The notes: generated by a model from the sequence alone, not told the origin. Shown: positions 26,009-34,372, counted from the first letter of the stretch. The stretch is DNA of 64,000 nt from Brachyspira sp. CAG:484 (GCA_000431315.1 HF989736.1:151093-215092), one strand, 5' to 3'. A program made the numbers and translations.

Positions 26009-26883
26009 TGACTGAAATTAAAGGCTTAAATAAAAACGCAACAAGAATGCTGACAGGATTTATAATGGGAACTATTGCCATGTCCTGTATAATTTACGGG
26101 AAACTGGCGCTTCTGTTATTATTGATGTTTATTATTGTTGTAGCTTCAAAGGAGTATGTAAAAATACTTGAGCATAAAGGTTTTTATCCAAGCCTTAAAG
26201 TTATGATTGCTGCCGAACTTCTGATTGCAGGAATAGCATATATACAAAGGTTTGACCTTGTAGCTGTAGCACTTACACTGAGTGTTATCGGGGCTTTTAT
26301 GTGGGTTCTGTTCAGGGGAAGACAGCCATATATAGCAAACGCAGCAACTACAGTACTGGGAATTATATATTGCGGATGGTTTCCGCTTCATTTAATATTT
26401 TTACGACACCTGAGCTCCGACAGATTTCATGACGGGCTCGGGTTTGTTGTAATGATGTTTACGGCAATTCTGCTAACCGATATTGGCTGCTACTATGCAG
26501 GCAGACATCTTGGAAAGCATAAACTTGCACCGGTTGTCAGCCCTAACAAAACAATTGAAGGCTCTATCGGCGGCTCAATCTGTGCTGTAATCGGAGCATT
26601 GATTGTAGGTTATTTTATCGGGCTGGAGTGGTATTATTCAATGTTTGCAGGAATACTTTGCACTATGTTTGCCCAGATTGGTGACTTATGCGAGTCTTTA
26701 ATAAAAAGAGATGCAGGCGTAAAAGATTCAGGAGATTCTTTGCCGGGTCATGGCGGATTTCTTGACAGAACCGACAGCTTTATATTTACTATCCCTGTTA
26801 TGTATTATTTTTGCAAATATTTTATATTCTCAGGGGATATTATGAACGGTATTTTAAACATTTTTAAAGGATTTTTGGGATGA
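26008..26883 (+). CDS. cdsA: Phosphatidate cytidylyltransferase
   Basis: The 291-residue membrane enzyme makes CDP-diacylglycerol from phosphatidate and CTP. It has about seven to eight hydrophobic helices. The family signature is clear near the C terminus: SLIKRDAGVKDSG followed by LPGHGGFLDRTDS, and upstream SPNKTIEGSIGG. It overlaps frr by one base and rnc by four, so it is translated as part of the operon. Confidence 0.95.
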   Translation: MTEIKGLNKNATRMLTGFIMGTIAMSCIIYGKLALLLLLMFIIVVASKEYVKILEHKGFYPSLKVMIAAELLIAGIAYIQRFDLVAVALTLSVIGAFMWVLFRGRQPYIANAATTVLGIIYCGWFPLHLIFLRHLSSDRFHDGLGFVVMMFTAILLTDIGCYYAGRHLGKHKLAPVVSPNKTIEGSIGGSICAVIGALIVGYFIGLEWYYSMFAGILCTMFAQIGDLCESLIKRDAGVKDSGDSLPGHGGFLDRTDSFIFTIPVMYYFCKYFIFSGDIMNGILNIFKGFLG

Positions 26884-27563
26884 AACAGATTCAGGATATT
26901 TTCGGTATAGAAACTGAAAATGAAGAATTTTACAGAAAAGCTCTAACCCATCCTTCTTATACAAAAGAAAAAGATTTGGCATATACTGAAAATTATGAAC
27001 GCCTTGAATTTTTGGGAGATGCAGTTTTAAAGCTTATGATTTCGGATATTTTATACAAAATGTATCCCGCTTCAGCGGAGGGCGAACTGTCTAAAATCCG
27101 CTCAATCGCTGTTTCTGATAATACGTTATCTAAAATAGCAGAACAAATCGGCTTAAATGAACTAATAATAGCAAGCCCGCATGAGATTAAACAGGGTGTA
27201 AGAAAACTAGAATCAGTAACAGCCTGCGCATTTGAGGCAGTACTGGGAGCATACTATCTCGATGGGAAATTTAATGAACTTCTTGGGTTTATAAAAAATA
27301 TTTTTGTTCCTTATATCGAAGAAATTAACAGTAACTTTGGGAAATATAATGCAAAAGCTATTTTGCAGGAATATACACAAGGTTTAACAAAAGAAACTCC
27401 TGTATATAAATTAATTAACACAACCGGACCGGATCATAACAAAACATTTGAGGTTCAGGTAGCCTACCGCGGGGAAGTCGTAGCTTCAGGTTCAGGCAGA
27501 TCCAAAAAAGATGCTGAACAAAAAGCTGCATACGAAGCCTGCATAAAACTTGGAGCACTATGA
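26880..27563 (+). CDS. rnc: Ribonuclease III
   Basis: The 227-residue enzyme cleaves double-stranded RNA in rRNA and mRNA processing. The catalytic domain has NYERLEFLGDAVLKLMISD and later FEAVLGAYYLDGK with the metal-binding acids. The C-terminal dsRNA-binding domain contains AKAILQEYTQ and GSGRSKKDAEQKAAYEA. The start ATGA overlaps the cdsA stop by 4 bp. Confidence 0.97.
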   Translation: MKQIQDIFGIETENEEFYRKALTHPSYTKEKDLAYTENYERLEFLGDAVLKLMISDILYKMYPASAEGELSKIRSIAVSDNTLSKIAEQIGLNELIIASPHEIKQGVRKLESVTACAFEAVLGAYYLDGKFNELLGFIKNIFVPYIEEINSNFGKYNAKAILQEYTQGLTKETPVYKLINTTGPDHNKTFEVQVAYRGEVVASGSGRSKKDAEQKAAYEACIKLGAL

Positions 27564-28201
27564 AAAATATAATAATATCACCATCAATTTTATCAGCAGA
27601 TTTTGCAAACCTTGAAAGAGATATTAAAACAGTTGAAAAATATGGAGCAGATTGGCTTCATGTAGATGTAATGGATGGGCATTTTGTACCTAATATAACA
27701 ATAGGCGTTCCCGTTGTAAAATCATTAAAAGCAGTATCTTCAATCCCGCTTGATGTACACTTGATGATAGAAAATCCGGAAAAATACATTGAACCTTTTG
27801 CACAAGCCGGTGCAGACATACTAACATTTCATTATGAAGCTGCAAAAGATAAGGTTGAAGCTATAGTTAATTTAATAAAGAGTTTTAATATCAAGGCAGG
27901 ACTTTCAATTAAGCCTAAAACTTCCCCAAAAGAGGTATTAGAGTATCTTCCGCTGCTTGATATGCTTCTGGTAATGACAGTTGAGCCCGGTTTTGGCGGG
28001 CAAAAATTTATGCCGGAATGTGCAGAAAAAATTCCGGTAATAAAGAAATATGCACCGGAAAATATGATAATACAGGTTGACGGCGGGATTAACGCAGAAA
28101 CGGCAAGAGTCTGCACTCAATACGGTGCAAACTCTTTAGTTGCCGGAAATTATATTTATAAAGCTGCTGACATAAAATCAGCTATAGAAAGTTTACGCTA
28201 A
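27560..28201 (+). CDS. rpe: Ribulose-phosphate 3-epimerase
   Basis: The 213-residue TIM-barrel enzyme interconverts ribulose-5-phosphate and xylulose-5-phosphate. Signatures are SPSILSADFANL, HVDVMDGHFVPN, DVHLMIENPE, MTVEPGFGGQKF and QVDGGINAETA. It overlaps rnc by 4 bp and ends tail-to-tail (9-bp overlap) with the next minus-strand gene. Confidence 0.97.
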   Translation: MKNIIISPSILSADFANLERDIKTVEKYGADWLHVDVMDGHFVPNITIGVPVVKSLKAVSSIPLDVHLMIENPEKYIEPFAQAGADILTFHYEAAKDKVEAIVNLIKSFNIKAGLSIKPKTSPKEVLEYLPLLDMLLVMTVEPGFGGQKFMPECAEKIPVIKKYAPENMIIQVDGGINAETARVCTQYGANSLVAGNYIYKAADIKSAIESLR

Positions 28202-29335
28202 ACCTCTGCGTTCCTTGCGTTTTAAGATTTCATTCGGATCTGTGGTAATCTTTTCATCTATAGTTTCAGGGGTTTGTTCAGCAAGTTCATTCTGCTTTGT
28301 GTCACTTTCTGATTTTATTTGATCTTGCTCAGCATCTTTTACTGTAGAATTGTTATTTTCTTCAGCGTTATTTTCATCTTCAGAACCTTCTGTTTCTTCT
28401 GTTTCAGACTTTTCAGAAGCTCCGGTAGCTCTTGAAACTTCTGCCTTCTTGCCTGCCACAAGAGTTCCGAAATCATTGTTCTCCTGCTGATTTTGTGTAA
28501 ACTGTGCATCACCGGCGGTACTTTTTTCAATAACAGCTTCACCGGCATTTATGACAAACTGCTTCATTGATATAATTGGCATACCATTAGGCATCTGCTC
28601 TCCTATACTTACAGTTTGTGCACCAACATCTCTTCCTGTTGCTGATGTATATTGGGCATCTGATATTATATTCGCGGTGTTATCAATTGGCATTGCGGAA
28701 TTTGATATAGCACTAAGTCCTTCTTGCCCAATACTCTTGATTTGATTACTTAAACGCTGGGATTCAAGAATAGCTGCAGTATCACCTTTTTTAGCTTTTA
28801 AAGAATTTTTACGTTCTATAAGCGACTGTACACGTGATAATATATCATTTTTAGTATTCTCAGCAGCCTCTACTGCAGCCTCTGACTGGGCAAGATAGCC
28901 TTCCATTTCTTGCATTGCTTGTGAAATCTCATCATTATACTGATTGCTGGTATCCATAAAAATTCTACCCTGTTCTGTAATACTAACATTATTATTATCC
29001 AGAGAGGTTTTCAAAGCTTTTGCAACACTAGGATTTTCAGCCGCTTCAGTACCTTCAACTTTTTGAGCTTCTTCATTTGCCTGCTCACCGTTCACAGCTT
29101 GTGGAGCTCCTTGCATCAAGTTTGACGAAATCGCCATCTCATACGTAATATCATCTGGAGCACTTTCAATTTTTTCAATTTCCTGAGCCCATTGAAGAAT
29201 ATAATCAGGGACCTCCTGTCCTTCTTTTTCATATTCTCTTATTTCACCTGCCGTACAATTTTTCCAGTCTATCGAATTGTCTTTCTTAATCGGCTTAATC
29301 TGCTGGCTGGTGGCTGAACCTATTGCTTCTACCAT
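28193..29335 (-). CDS. Acidic coiled-coil protein of unknown function
   Basis: The 380-residue protein matches no family I know. Residues 1-60 are compact with a WKNCTAGEIREYEKEGQ segment. The middle has long charged helices with heptad pattern (about 125-210). The last 110 residues are Glu/Asn/Thr-rich and probably disordered, ending in a basic KRKERRG patch. It has no signal peptide. GGAG precedes the ATG. Its start resembles a regulatory or secreted-structure protein but that is only an impression. Confidence 0.6.
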   Translation of the reverse strand: MVEAIGSATSQQIKPIKKDNSIDWKNCTAGEIREYEKEGQEVPDYILQWAQEIEKIESAPDDITYEMAISSNLMQGAPQAVNGEQANEEAQKVEGTEAAENPSVAKALKTSLDNNNVSITEQGRIFMDTSNQYNDEISQAMQEMEGYLAQSEAAVEAAENTKNDILSRVQSLIERKNSLKAKKGDTAAILESQRLSNQIKSIGQEGLSAISNSAMPIDNTANIISDAQYTSATGRDVGAQTVSIGEQMPNGMPIISMKQFVINAGEAVIEKSTAGDAQFTQNQQENNDFGTLVAGKKAEVSRATGASEKSETEETEGSEDENNAEENNNSTVKDAEQDQIKSESDTKQNELAEQTPETIDEKITTDPNEILKRKERRGLA

Positions 29336-29602
29336 GAGAACTCTCCTTATATTACCTTTGGTATTTTTATAATATTCATTTTCATTTACGGCTGTTTTGA
29401 AGAAAACTTTAATCCTTATTTTCTATATTTCATCTAAAATCCTTTTGCAGCGTGACAAAATAGAATTTTACAAAGATTAATATAAGACCTTATATTAAGT
29501 ATTGTAACAAAAGTTATATAAATTGAATATAAAAAGTCAATATTTTTTTAAGTGAATTTTTTATATAAGTACGAGAGATAAATAAAGAAGAGAGGTTCCA
29601 AA

Positions 29603-29779
29603 ATGGCATCAATGTTATTATTCAAAAATACAGTACCTGATACATATAAAGAAACTGCAAAAGCAATAAATTCAATTGATTTAAACCAGAAATTTGTAAT
29701 TAGAAAAACCCTTGTTGAAATGATGAAACAGTCTTTCTTCAGAGGACCAAACAAATACGGAAACAACTTTATTGCATAG
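29603..29779 (+). CDS. Small protein of 58 residues, function unknown
   Basis: An ATG at 29603 follows AGAGAGG at good spacing and opens 58 codons to TAG at 29777-29779. The product starts ASMLLFKNTVPDTYKETAKA and ends FRGPNKYGNNFIA; it is basic and predicted helical. Codon use matches neighbouring genes. A strong terminator at 29861 follows on the same strand. The antisense open frame here is judged to be a shadow. Confidence 0.65.
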   Translation: MASMLLFKNTVPDTYKETAKAINSIDLNQKFVIRKTLVEMMKQSFFRGPNKYGNNFIA

Positions 29780-29860
29780 AAAGTCGTTGGAAAATAGGAA
29801 TTAAAGGAAAAAAGGAATCGTTGGAAATATAGGAAAAGGAATTTAGGAATATATACAAGC

Positions 29861-29887
29861 AGCCGGTAAATAATACCGGCTTTTTTA
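29861..29887 (+). terminator. Terminator after the 58-residue gene
   Basis: AGCCGGTA (29861-29868) pairs perfectly with TACCGGCT (29874-29881) around a 5-nt loop and is followed by TTTTTATT. Confidence 0.9.
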
Positions 29888-29968
29888 TTAACAAATTTTA
29901 ACAATTCGTTAATATTAATATATACTTGGGTATATATTAAATATATAAATAGTAGAGGAGCGAGTTTT

Positions 29969-30313
29969 ATGTCTATGAATATTGCATCAGTAAGTGCAAT
30001 GTGTGTACAATCATATATTGATCCGGAACATCAGCGGATTATGAGAGAATTAAGAGCATTAGGCATAGAACCAACAGGAGATAAAAGTACAGATAAAGCA
30101 AAATTAGAAAAAGCAAAGTCTGAAAAAAAAGCAGCTCAGGCTCAATCATCAAAACAGGTTCAATTTGTAACCGGAACAGAAGAAAGTTCAAAATCAGATG
30201 CAGTTTCATCTTCAGATACAATAAAAAATGACAAATCTATTCAGGCACAAAATATGACAGGAGCAGAACAGCTGGCTCAGTTAAATAAATTTAAACTTTT
30301 AGGTATATACTAG
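29969..30313 (+). CDS. Hypothetical 114-aa protein, Lys/Ser/Gln-rich
   Basis: The product begins MSMNIASVSAMCVQSYIDPE and has a short helical IMRELRALGIEPTGDKSTD segment. A low-complexity Lys/Ala/Gln and Ser stretch follows (about 40-90), then a helical end with LAQLNKFKLLGIY. No family is recognised. AGAGGAG precedes the start. It is 48 bp upstream of the CheD-like gene and separated from it by a long hairpin. Confidence 0.55.
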   Translation: MSMNIASVSAMCVQSYIDPEHQRIMRELRALGIEPTGDKSTDKAKLEKAKSEKKAAQAQSSKQVQFVTGTEESSKSDAVSSSDTIKNDKSIQAQNMTGAEQLAQLNKFKLLGIY

Positions 30314-30315
30314 GC

Positions 30316-30359
30316 AATTTTTTCCTTTCTCAAAACTTACATAAGTGAAAGGAAAAATT
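30316..30359 (+). promoter_or_regulatory. Hairpin that sequesters the ribosome site of the next gene
   Basis: AATTTTTTCCTTTC (30316-30329) is complementary to GAAAGGAAAAATT (30347-30359), with one bulged base. The right arm contains the AAAGGA ribosome site of the gene that starts at 30362. It may act as an attenuator, thermosensor-like switch, or a terminator for the gene before it. Confidence 0.55.
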
Positions 30360-30361
30360 TT

Positions 30362-30925
30362 ATGTCCGAAGTTTCATTTACATCTGCTATAAGACCCGTA
30401 TCCTCAGAACAATTCAATAAATTCACAGCAGATATTGTTAACAATGTAAATGAATGGAGAGCTGAGGGTGCGAAAAAAGGATTATCAGCAAAAACAGACA
30501 GAATATTAGACTGTACTGCACTTGGTATTACCGATGGTCAAAATGTGTTTTTAATGCACATTATACCTGAGATAGGTTCTAATAAACATTTTTTTGTAAA
30601 AATTATTGATAAAATAAAAGAAAACATTGATATGTCAAATGAATATCTTCAGGCACTGCTGGTAGGTTCCAAAAATTACAGCAAAGAAAGCAGGATGGGA
30701 TATAATAACTTTGCACATTTTCTTAAGGAAAATAAGATACCGTTCTCAGAATTGAAGGGCGGAGATAATGCGCATAAGATAGCATATCATTCAAAGACTG
30801 ATGAATGGCTTGTTTCAAATCCTGACATTGACAGCTTAATTAAAAGCGGAGAAACCAACCCTAAAAAACTTCTCGATATAGGCTTTGATACCGTAAGGAT
30901 AAACAAGCTGGATGAACTAGTTTAG
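30362..30925 (+). CDS. CheD-like cysteine deamidase fold protein (tentative)
   Basis: The 187-residue protein has a Cys in LDCTALGITDG (C51) and a His 15 residues later in VFLMHIIPE (H66). Further on it has ALLVGSKNY, a helix ending NKIPFSEL, and GGDNAHKIAYHSKTDEW. The order Cys strand, His strand, G-G/S-N loop, and GG strand resembles the CheD/CNF glutamine deamidase fold. No chemotaxis gene is nearby. The N terminus EVSFTSAI resembles a short motif in two other Cys-enzyme-like proteins at 52.3-53.7 kb. A role as a deamidase effector is inference. Confidence 0.4.
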   Translation: MSEVSFTSAIRPVSSEQFNKFTADIVNNVNEWRAEGAKKGLSAKTDRILDCTALGITDGQNVFLMHIIPEIGSNKHFFVKIIDKIKENIDMSNEYLQALLVGSKNYSKESRMGYNNFAHFLKENKIPFSELKGGDNAHKIAYHSKTDEWLVSNPDIDSLIKSGETNPKKLLDIGFDTVRINKLDELV

Positions 30926-31467
30926 TTAAAATATTTCCCGAGATGAAACGCAAGATTATTTAAGTATAATGGAACATCCGGATTATGGACAACATCAAAA
31001 CAGGAAAAGGTCGGAATTTTTTCAAAACCGCAATACTCCTGCAATTTGTGCATTGCTATAATAACCTCGTCAACACCTCTGCCGTCAAAAAAGCCTCCAC
31101 TCTGCTTAAAAGCAGCTTCCGGAGAATTCCAGGTAAGAGAATACATATATTTTTTACCCTTCATCAAGCCCCCATTACCATATTGTTCAGAAGCCCCATA
31201 AAAAATACCATGCCTGTAAACATCATCAATATAAGCTTTTGTAATTGCAGGAAAGGAAAACCAGTTTACAGGAGTTTGAAATATAACAGCATCAGCCCAT
31301 TCAAATTTTTCTACTTCTTCATCAAGGTTGTATCCTTCCTCAACAACAGTAGTCTTAATCGGGTTATTCACAGAAAGAATGGCTATAATTTCATTAAACA
31401 AAGTTTTGTTAAGCTTTCCCTGAGCAAAAGGATAAAATTTATGTCCGTTTAAAACAAATATATTCAT
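30922..31467 (-). CDS. Flavodoxin-fold NAD(P)H:quinone oxidoreductase (MdaB/KefF type)
   Basis: The 181-residue protein has the flavodoxin_2 layout: a first strand IFVLNGHKFYPFAQGKLN, ADAVIFQTPVNWFSFPA for the isoalloxazine loop, and LTWNSPEAAF plus the FDGRGVDEV helix typical of MdaB-like enzymes. It likely reduces quinones with FMN or FAD in the cytoplasm and limits oxidative stress. It is convergent with the CheD-like gene, sharing 4 bp. Confidence 0.85.
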   Translation of the reverse strand: MNIFVLNGHKFYPFAQGKLNKTLFNEIIAILSVNNPIKTTVVEEGYNLDEEVEKFEWADAVIFQTPVNWFSFPAITKAYIDDVYRHGIFYGASEQYGNGGLMKGKKYMYSLTWNSPEAAFKQSGGFFDGRGVDEVIIAMHKLQEYCGFEKIPTFSCFDVVHNPDVPLYLNNLAFHLGKYFN

Positions 31468-31883
31468 AAAATCATGTTTTATATAAAAAGTGCAAAAATC
31501 ATCCTTATAAATAATAATACTATTGGGTATAAAAATTCTGTATAAAAAACGCCATCTGCAAAAAGCTCAGGAATTATAAAAATAAAAAATTCCTTATTTT
31601 AGTACTTACTTTTTCTGCATTGATCTTATACAAAACTTTTAAATTCATATTTAGATTTCATTTCAATAAATTCAAAAACAAAATTTAATTAATTATCTAA
31701 ATCAATTGCGTTAGAAAATTCTTTCATTGGAAGTTCATAAACATTCGACATAAAAAAGCTAAAGCAATTTATGAGAGAAGTCATTGTTCTTTAATGTAAC
31801 TTTCACTTTTAAGTGGGATTTTTATAAACAAAATATAGAAACTATATTTATGTTAAGATCTAAAATAAATTAAGGAATGTATT
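31468..31883. other. AT-rich intergenic stretch
   Basis: About 416 bp with no open frame that I can support. It holds a weak hairpin (AGGAATT at 31569 with AATTCCT at 31588) and the promoter regions of the two divergent genes. It may be the left flank of horizontally acquired DNA that includes the AbiH gene. Confidence 0.5.
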
Positions 31884-33005
31884 ATGGATATTCTAATTGT
31901 TGGAAATGGATTTGATTTAGCACATGGATTAAAAACTTCATATAAAGATTTTTTGGAATATTGCAGCAAAAAAAATATAAAAGATTTTACAGAGGGAGAA
32001 CCTTTATATAAAAAATGTTGCGAAACAAATATTTGGATGAAACATTTTATTACAAGACAAAGAGAATTGGCTAATACTTGGATTGACTTAGAAAATGAAA
32101 TTTATGGTGTTATTAAAACATTAACAAAGCGGGCTAGTATACGTAATAATATTCGGCAAGTATTATATATAGATAAAAGAGGGAACAATTTTAATTTGTT
32201 AAAAATAGAAAATTTCTTAAGAGAGCCACTTTGGAATGAAAAATTAAGCAAGATTGGATGTGAAGAACCATATCGTAATTATATTGTTAATTATAGTATT
32301 GAAAATTCTACAGATTTAGTATGCTTATTATATAAGCATCTACGAGAGTTTGCTCAAAATTTTGAAAGATACCTGTTAGAAGTTGTGCTTTCTAGTATTA
32401 ATGAAAAAGGTATCAAATACCAATTCTCACTTCAGGCACCAAATAAAGCTGTCCACGTTTTAAGTTTTAATTATACTGATACATATGAAAGACTTTACAA
32501 GTTAAAAAGTACATATGCAAATCCAAAATCATATTATGTTTATGTTCATGGAAAAGCAAGAAATTCCCAAAATTGTAATTTAGTTCTTGGAACGCATAGT
32601 TTTTATAATTATTTGCCTAATTCTCTAAGCGAAGAAATCCCTGTTGAATTTAATGTATTTAAAAAACATAATCAACGTCATAAATATGGAACAATAGAAG
32701 CATATCAAGATTTTTTGAAAATATTAACAGACAAAAGAAGAGTAATAAAACCAGTATTCCATGTTATAGGACATTCACTTGACAAAACAGACCATAATAT
32801 CTTGAAACATGTGTTTCTTGCAAATAAAAATGCTGTGATTAATATTTATTTCCATAACGAAGAAGCTCAAGAAAGATTGATAAATAATATTACAGATATT
32901 ATTGGAGAAGACGAAGTTATGACTAAAGTTCGATTGATATACCAGCATGATAAAGAACGTGGAATTCTAATACCGAAAAATAGTCAAGTTGCACAAAGTA
33001 TCTAA
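31884..33005 (+). CDS. AbiH-family phage abortive-infection protein
   Basis: The 373-residue protein starts ILIVGNGFDLAHGLKTSYKD, the hallmark of the AbiH family. It also has the central SFNYTDTYERLY motif, a VHGKARN then LVLGTHS region, and HVIGHSLDKTDHNIL near the end. AbiH from Lactococcus blocks phage growth; the fold has a Rossmann-like nucleotide-binding start, and the mechanism is unknown. TAAGGA precedes the ATG. It lies beside tRNA-Asp-related fragments at 33.1 kb, so it probably came in on a mobile element. Confidence 0.88.
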   Translation: MDILIVGNGFDLAHGLKTSYKDFLEYCSKKNIKDFTEGEPLYKKCCETNIWMKHFITRQRELANTWIDLENEIYGVIKTLTKRASIRNNIRQVLYIDKRGNNFNLLKIENFLREPLWNEKLSKIGCEEPYRNYIVNYSIENSTDLVCLLYKHLREFAQNFERYLLEVVLSSINEKGIKYQFSLQAPNKAVHVLSFNYTDTYERLYKLKSTYANPKSYYVYVHGKARNSQNCNLVLGTHSFYNYLPNSLSEEIPVEFNVFKKHNQRHKYGTIEAYQDFLKILTDKRRVIKPVFHVIGHSLDKTDHNILKHVFLANKNAVINIYFHNEEAQERLINNITDIIGEDEVMTKVRLIYQHDKERGILIPKNSQVAQSI

Positions 33006-33054
33006 AAGTTGAGTTTGAAAAATTACACATACATTACACACAGGAGTTTTGCAC

Positions 33055-33080
33055 TAAAAAAGAGGGTCTGAAACCCTCTT
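33055..33080 (-). terminator. tRNA-Asp-type terminator relic
   Basis: AAGAGGGT (33060-33067) pairs with ACCCTCTT (33073-33080); on the minus strand it is followed by six Ts and AGTGC. The terminator of the intact tRNA-Asp (52059-52085) has the same layout and the same TTTTTTAGTGC end, with different paired stem bases. Confidence 0.75.
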
Positions 33081-33084
33081 AAAA

Positions 33085-33103
33085 TGGCGGGAACGACGAG
33101 GCT
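33085..33103 (-). repeat. tRNA-Asp 3'-end fragment with CCA (older integration relic)
   Basis: Nineteen bases match the last part of tRNA-Asp including the encoded CCA (compare 52094-52112). The match breaks off at the T arm. Together with the terminator next to it, this is a displaced tRNA 3' end from an earlier integration or rearrangement. Confidence 0.75.
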
Positions 33104-33240
33104 TATCTTGCTCGTTCGCGTTTAACGGGTCTTCGGTTGTCGCCTTTTATGACTTTGTCATATCGGCGTCAAACCTCCGCCCTCAGCTCACTCGCGCCGA
33201 ACTCTAATTTTGGAGTTCTCGCATCTATCATTCTAAAATT

Positions 33241-33273
33241 AAAAAAGCCGCTCAATTAATTGGCGGCTTTTTT
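33241..33273. terminator. Bidirectional terminator beside the left attachment site
   Basis: AAAAAAGCCG (33241-33250) and CGGCTTTTTT (33264-33273) form a stem with T-runs on both strands. It lies directly downstream of the truncated tRNA-Asp copy on the minus strand, as a tRNA terminator would. Confidence 0.75.
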
Positions 33274-33277
33274 AATT

Positions 33278-33325
33278 CGGGAACGACGAGGCTCGAACTC
33301 GCGACCTCATGCGTGACAGGCATGC
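33278..33325. repeat. Left attachment repeat (48 bp, tRNA-Asp 3' half)
   Basis: Forty-eight bases are identical to 52097-52144. They cover the discriminator base, acceptor 3' strand, T arm and anticodon arm of tRNA-Asp, in the same orientation. The CCA found at the right copy is absent here (the next bases read AATT on the tRNA strand). This is the displaced chromosomal 3' end of the target tRNA. Confidence 0.93.
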
Positions 33326-33440
33326 TTTCAACTGTAATGAATATATTCAACATATTCAATTAAACAGTATAAACACTATTTGTGTATTAATTAAAAAGTT
33401 AAATTTAAGTGCCTAATAGTTTCAAGAATTATACTAAATT

Positions 33441-33477
33441 TATGTTATAGGTTAACGGATAGTTAACCTATAACATA
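33441..33477. repeat. Perfect 16-bp inverted repeat with 5-bp centre
   Basis: TATGTTATAGGTTAAC (33441-33456) and GTTAACCTATAACATA (33462-33477) flank GGATA. The symmetry and short centre resemble a tyrosine-recombinase crossover site or a replication or regulator binding site. It lies 170 bp upstream of the recombinase gene, at the element's left end. Confidence 0.9.
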
Positions 33478-33645
33478 CCTCATTTTATAGAATAATAAAT
33501 AACCACTATATGAACTAAAAATATATAAAATAGAAGCCAGTTGATTATTGGTCTTAGTTTTAAACTTTCAGTGTTTTTTTTAAATAATTCGTATAAATTC
33601 TTTTTTGCACCTACGTAGTAAAAACGGTGCAGAAAGGAATAGTAT

Positions 33646-34212
33646 ATGAAAAATGTTGTTGAACCTATTAAGAACAAGAATGAATTAGAGCGTATTGAAG
33701 CTTATCTAGAAAAGCACAGTAAAAGAAACCGTCTGATATTTACCTTTGGAATTAACACAGGCTTAAGAGTTTCAGACATACTGGGATTAGATGTTAAAGA
33801 CGTAGAGAACAAAAGCTATGTTGAAATAAAGGAGAAGAAAACAGGGAAGTATAAGCGGTTTCCTCTTAACTCCAAGCTGAAAGTCCTTATAAAAGATTAC
33901 CTAAAGAATGAACGTAGTAAAAGTTACTCTTTATCTGAAAAAGAACCATTATTTCTGGGAAAGAAACATTGCAGGCTTGACCGTTCGCAGGTGTACAGAT
34001 TTCTTAACGCAGCATGTAAAAATCTTGGAATAACTGCAAACATAGGGACACATACTATGAGAAAGTCATTTGGCTATCATTTTTATAAGAAATATAATGA
34101 TGTGGCATTGTTACAGAAAATACTTAACCATTCAAGTCCTGCCATTACATTGCGTTATATTGGTATAGCTCAAGAAGAAATCGACTTTTCCTATAACAAC
34201 TTTGAACTGTAA
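33646..34212 (+). CDS. Short tyrosine recombinase
   Basis: The 188-residue protein is a catalytic domain with little N-terminal DNA-binding part. The active-site set is visible: TGLRVSDILGL (first Arg), a KEKKTGKYKRFPL beta-hairpin Lys, GTHTMRKSFG (His-x-x-Arg), LNHSSPAITLRYIGI (second His and Tyr nucleophile). AGAAAGGA precedes ATG 33646. Recombinases of this size occur on plasmids and integrative elements for integration, inversion or resolution. It lies 320 bp from the left tRNA repeat and may be the enzyme that uses the 48-bp core. Confidence 0.88.
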   Translation: MKNVVEPIKNKNELERIEAYLEKHSKRNRLIFTFGINTGLRVSDILGLDVKDVENKSYVEIKEKKTGKYKRFPLNSKLKVLIKDYLKNERSKSYSLSEKEPLFLGKKHCRLDRSQVYRFLNAACKNLGITANIGTHTMRKSFGYHFYKKYNDVALLQKILNHSSPAITLRYIGIAQEEIDFSYNNFEL

Positions 34213-34332
34213 CCCCCCGAAATACACCATATTATAATACATCAGACTATCTATTCAGGTGTAAAAGCTACTGCAAGGTTATTATAGCATAAACATAGAA
34301 AATTTTAACGGTGCAAAATAAATTAAATTAAG

Positions 34333-34372
34333 AAAATCTTACATACCAAAAAGTTAGGTAATGTAAGATTTT
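34333..34372. terminator. Hairpin terminator after the tyrosine recombinase
   Basis: AAAATCTTACAT and ATGTAAGATTTT form a 12-bp perfect stem extended by ACC/GGT beyond one bulge. It is T-rich at its 3' end. It separates the recombinase from the cargo operon. Confidence 0.6.

Noticed and set aside
29548..29904. 118-codon open frame on the minus strand
   Set aside because: It runs antisense across the 58-residue gene with its strong ribosome site and across the terminator hairpin; it has no ribosome site of its own and a composition typical of a shadow frame.
30985..31452. 155-codon + strand frame opposite the flavodoxin-type reductase
   Set aside because: The reductase motifs on the minus strand are convincing; the + frame has no ribosome site or recognisable domain.
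33243..33325. A second functional tRNA-Asp at the left end of the element
   Set aside because: Only the 3' half is present; the D arm and 5' acceptor strand are absent, so it is an attachment relic.
33480..33677. 65-codon minus-strand frame upstream of the tyrosine recombinase
   Set aside because: It covers the recombinase promoter region and start codon, has no ribosome site and is low-complexity hydrophobic sequence from AT-rich DNA.
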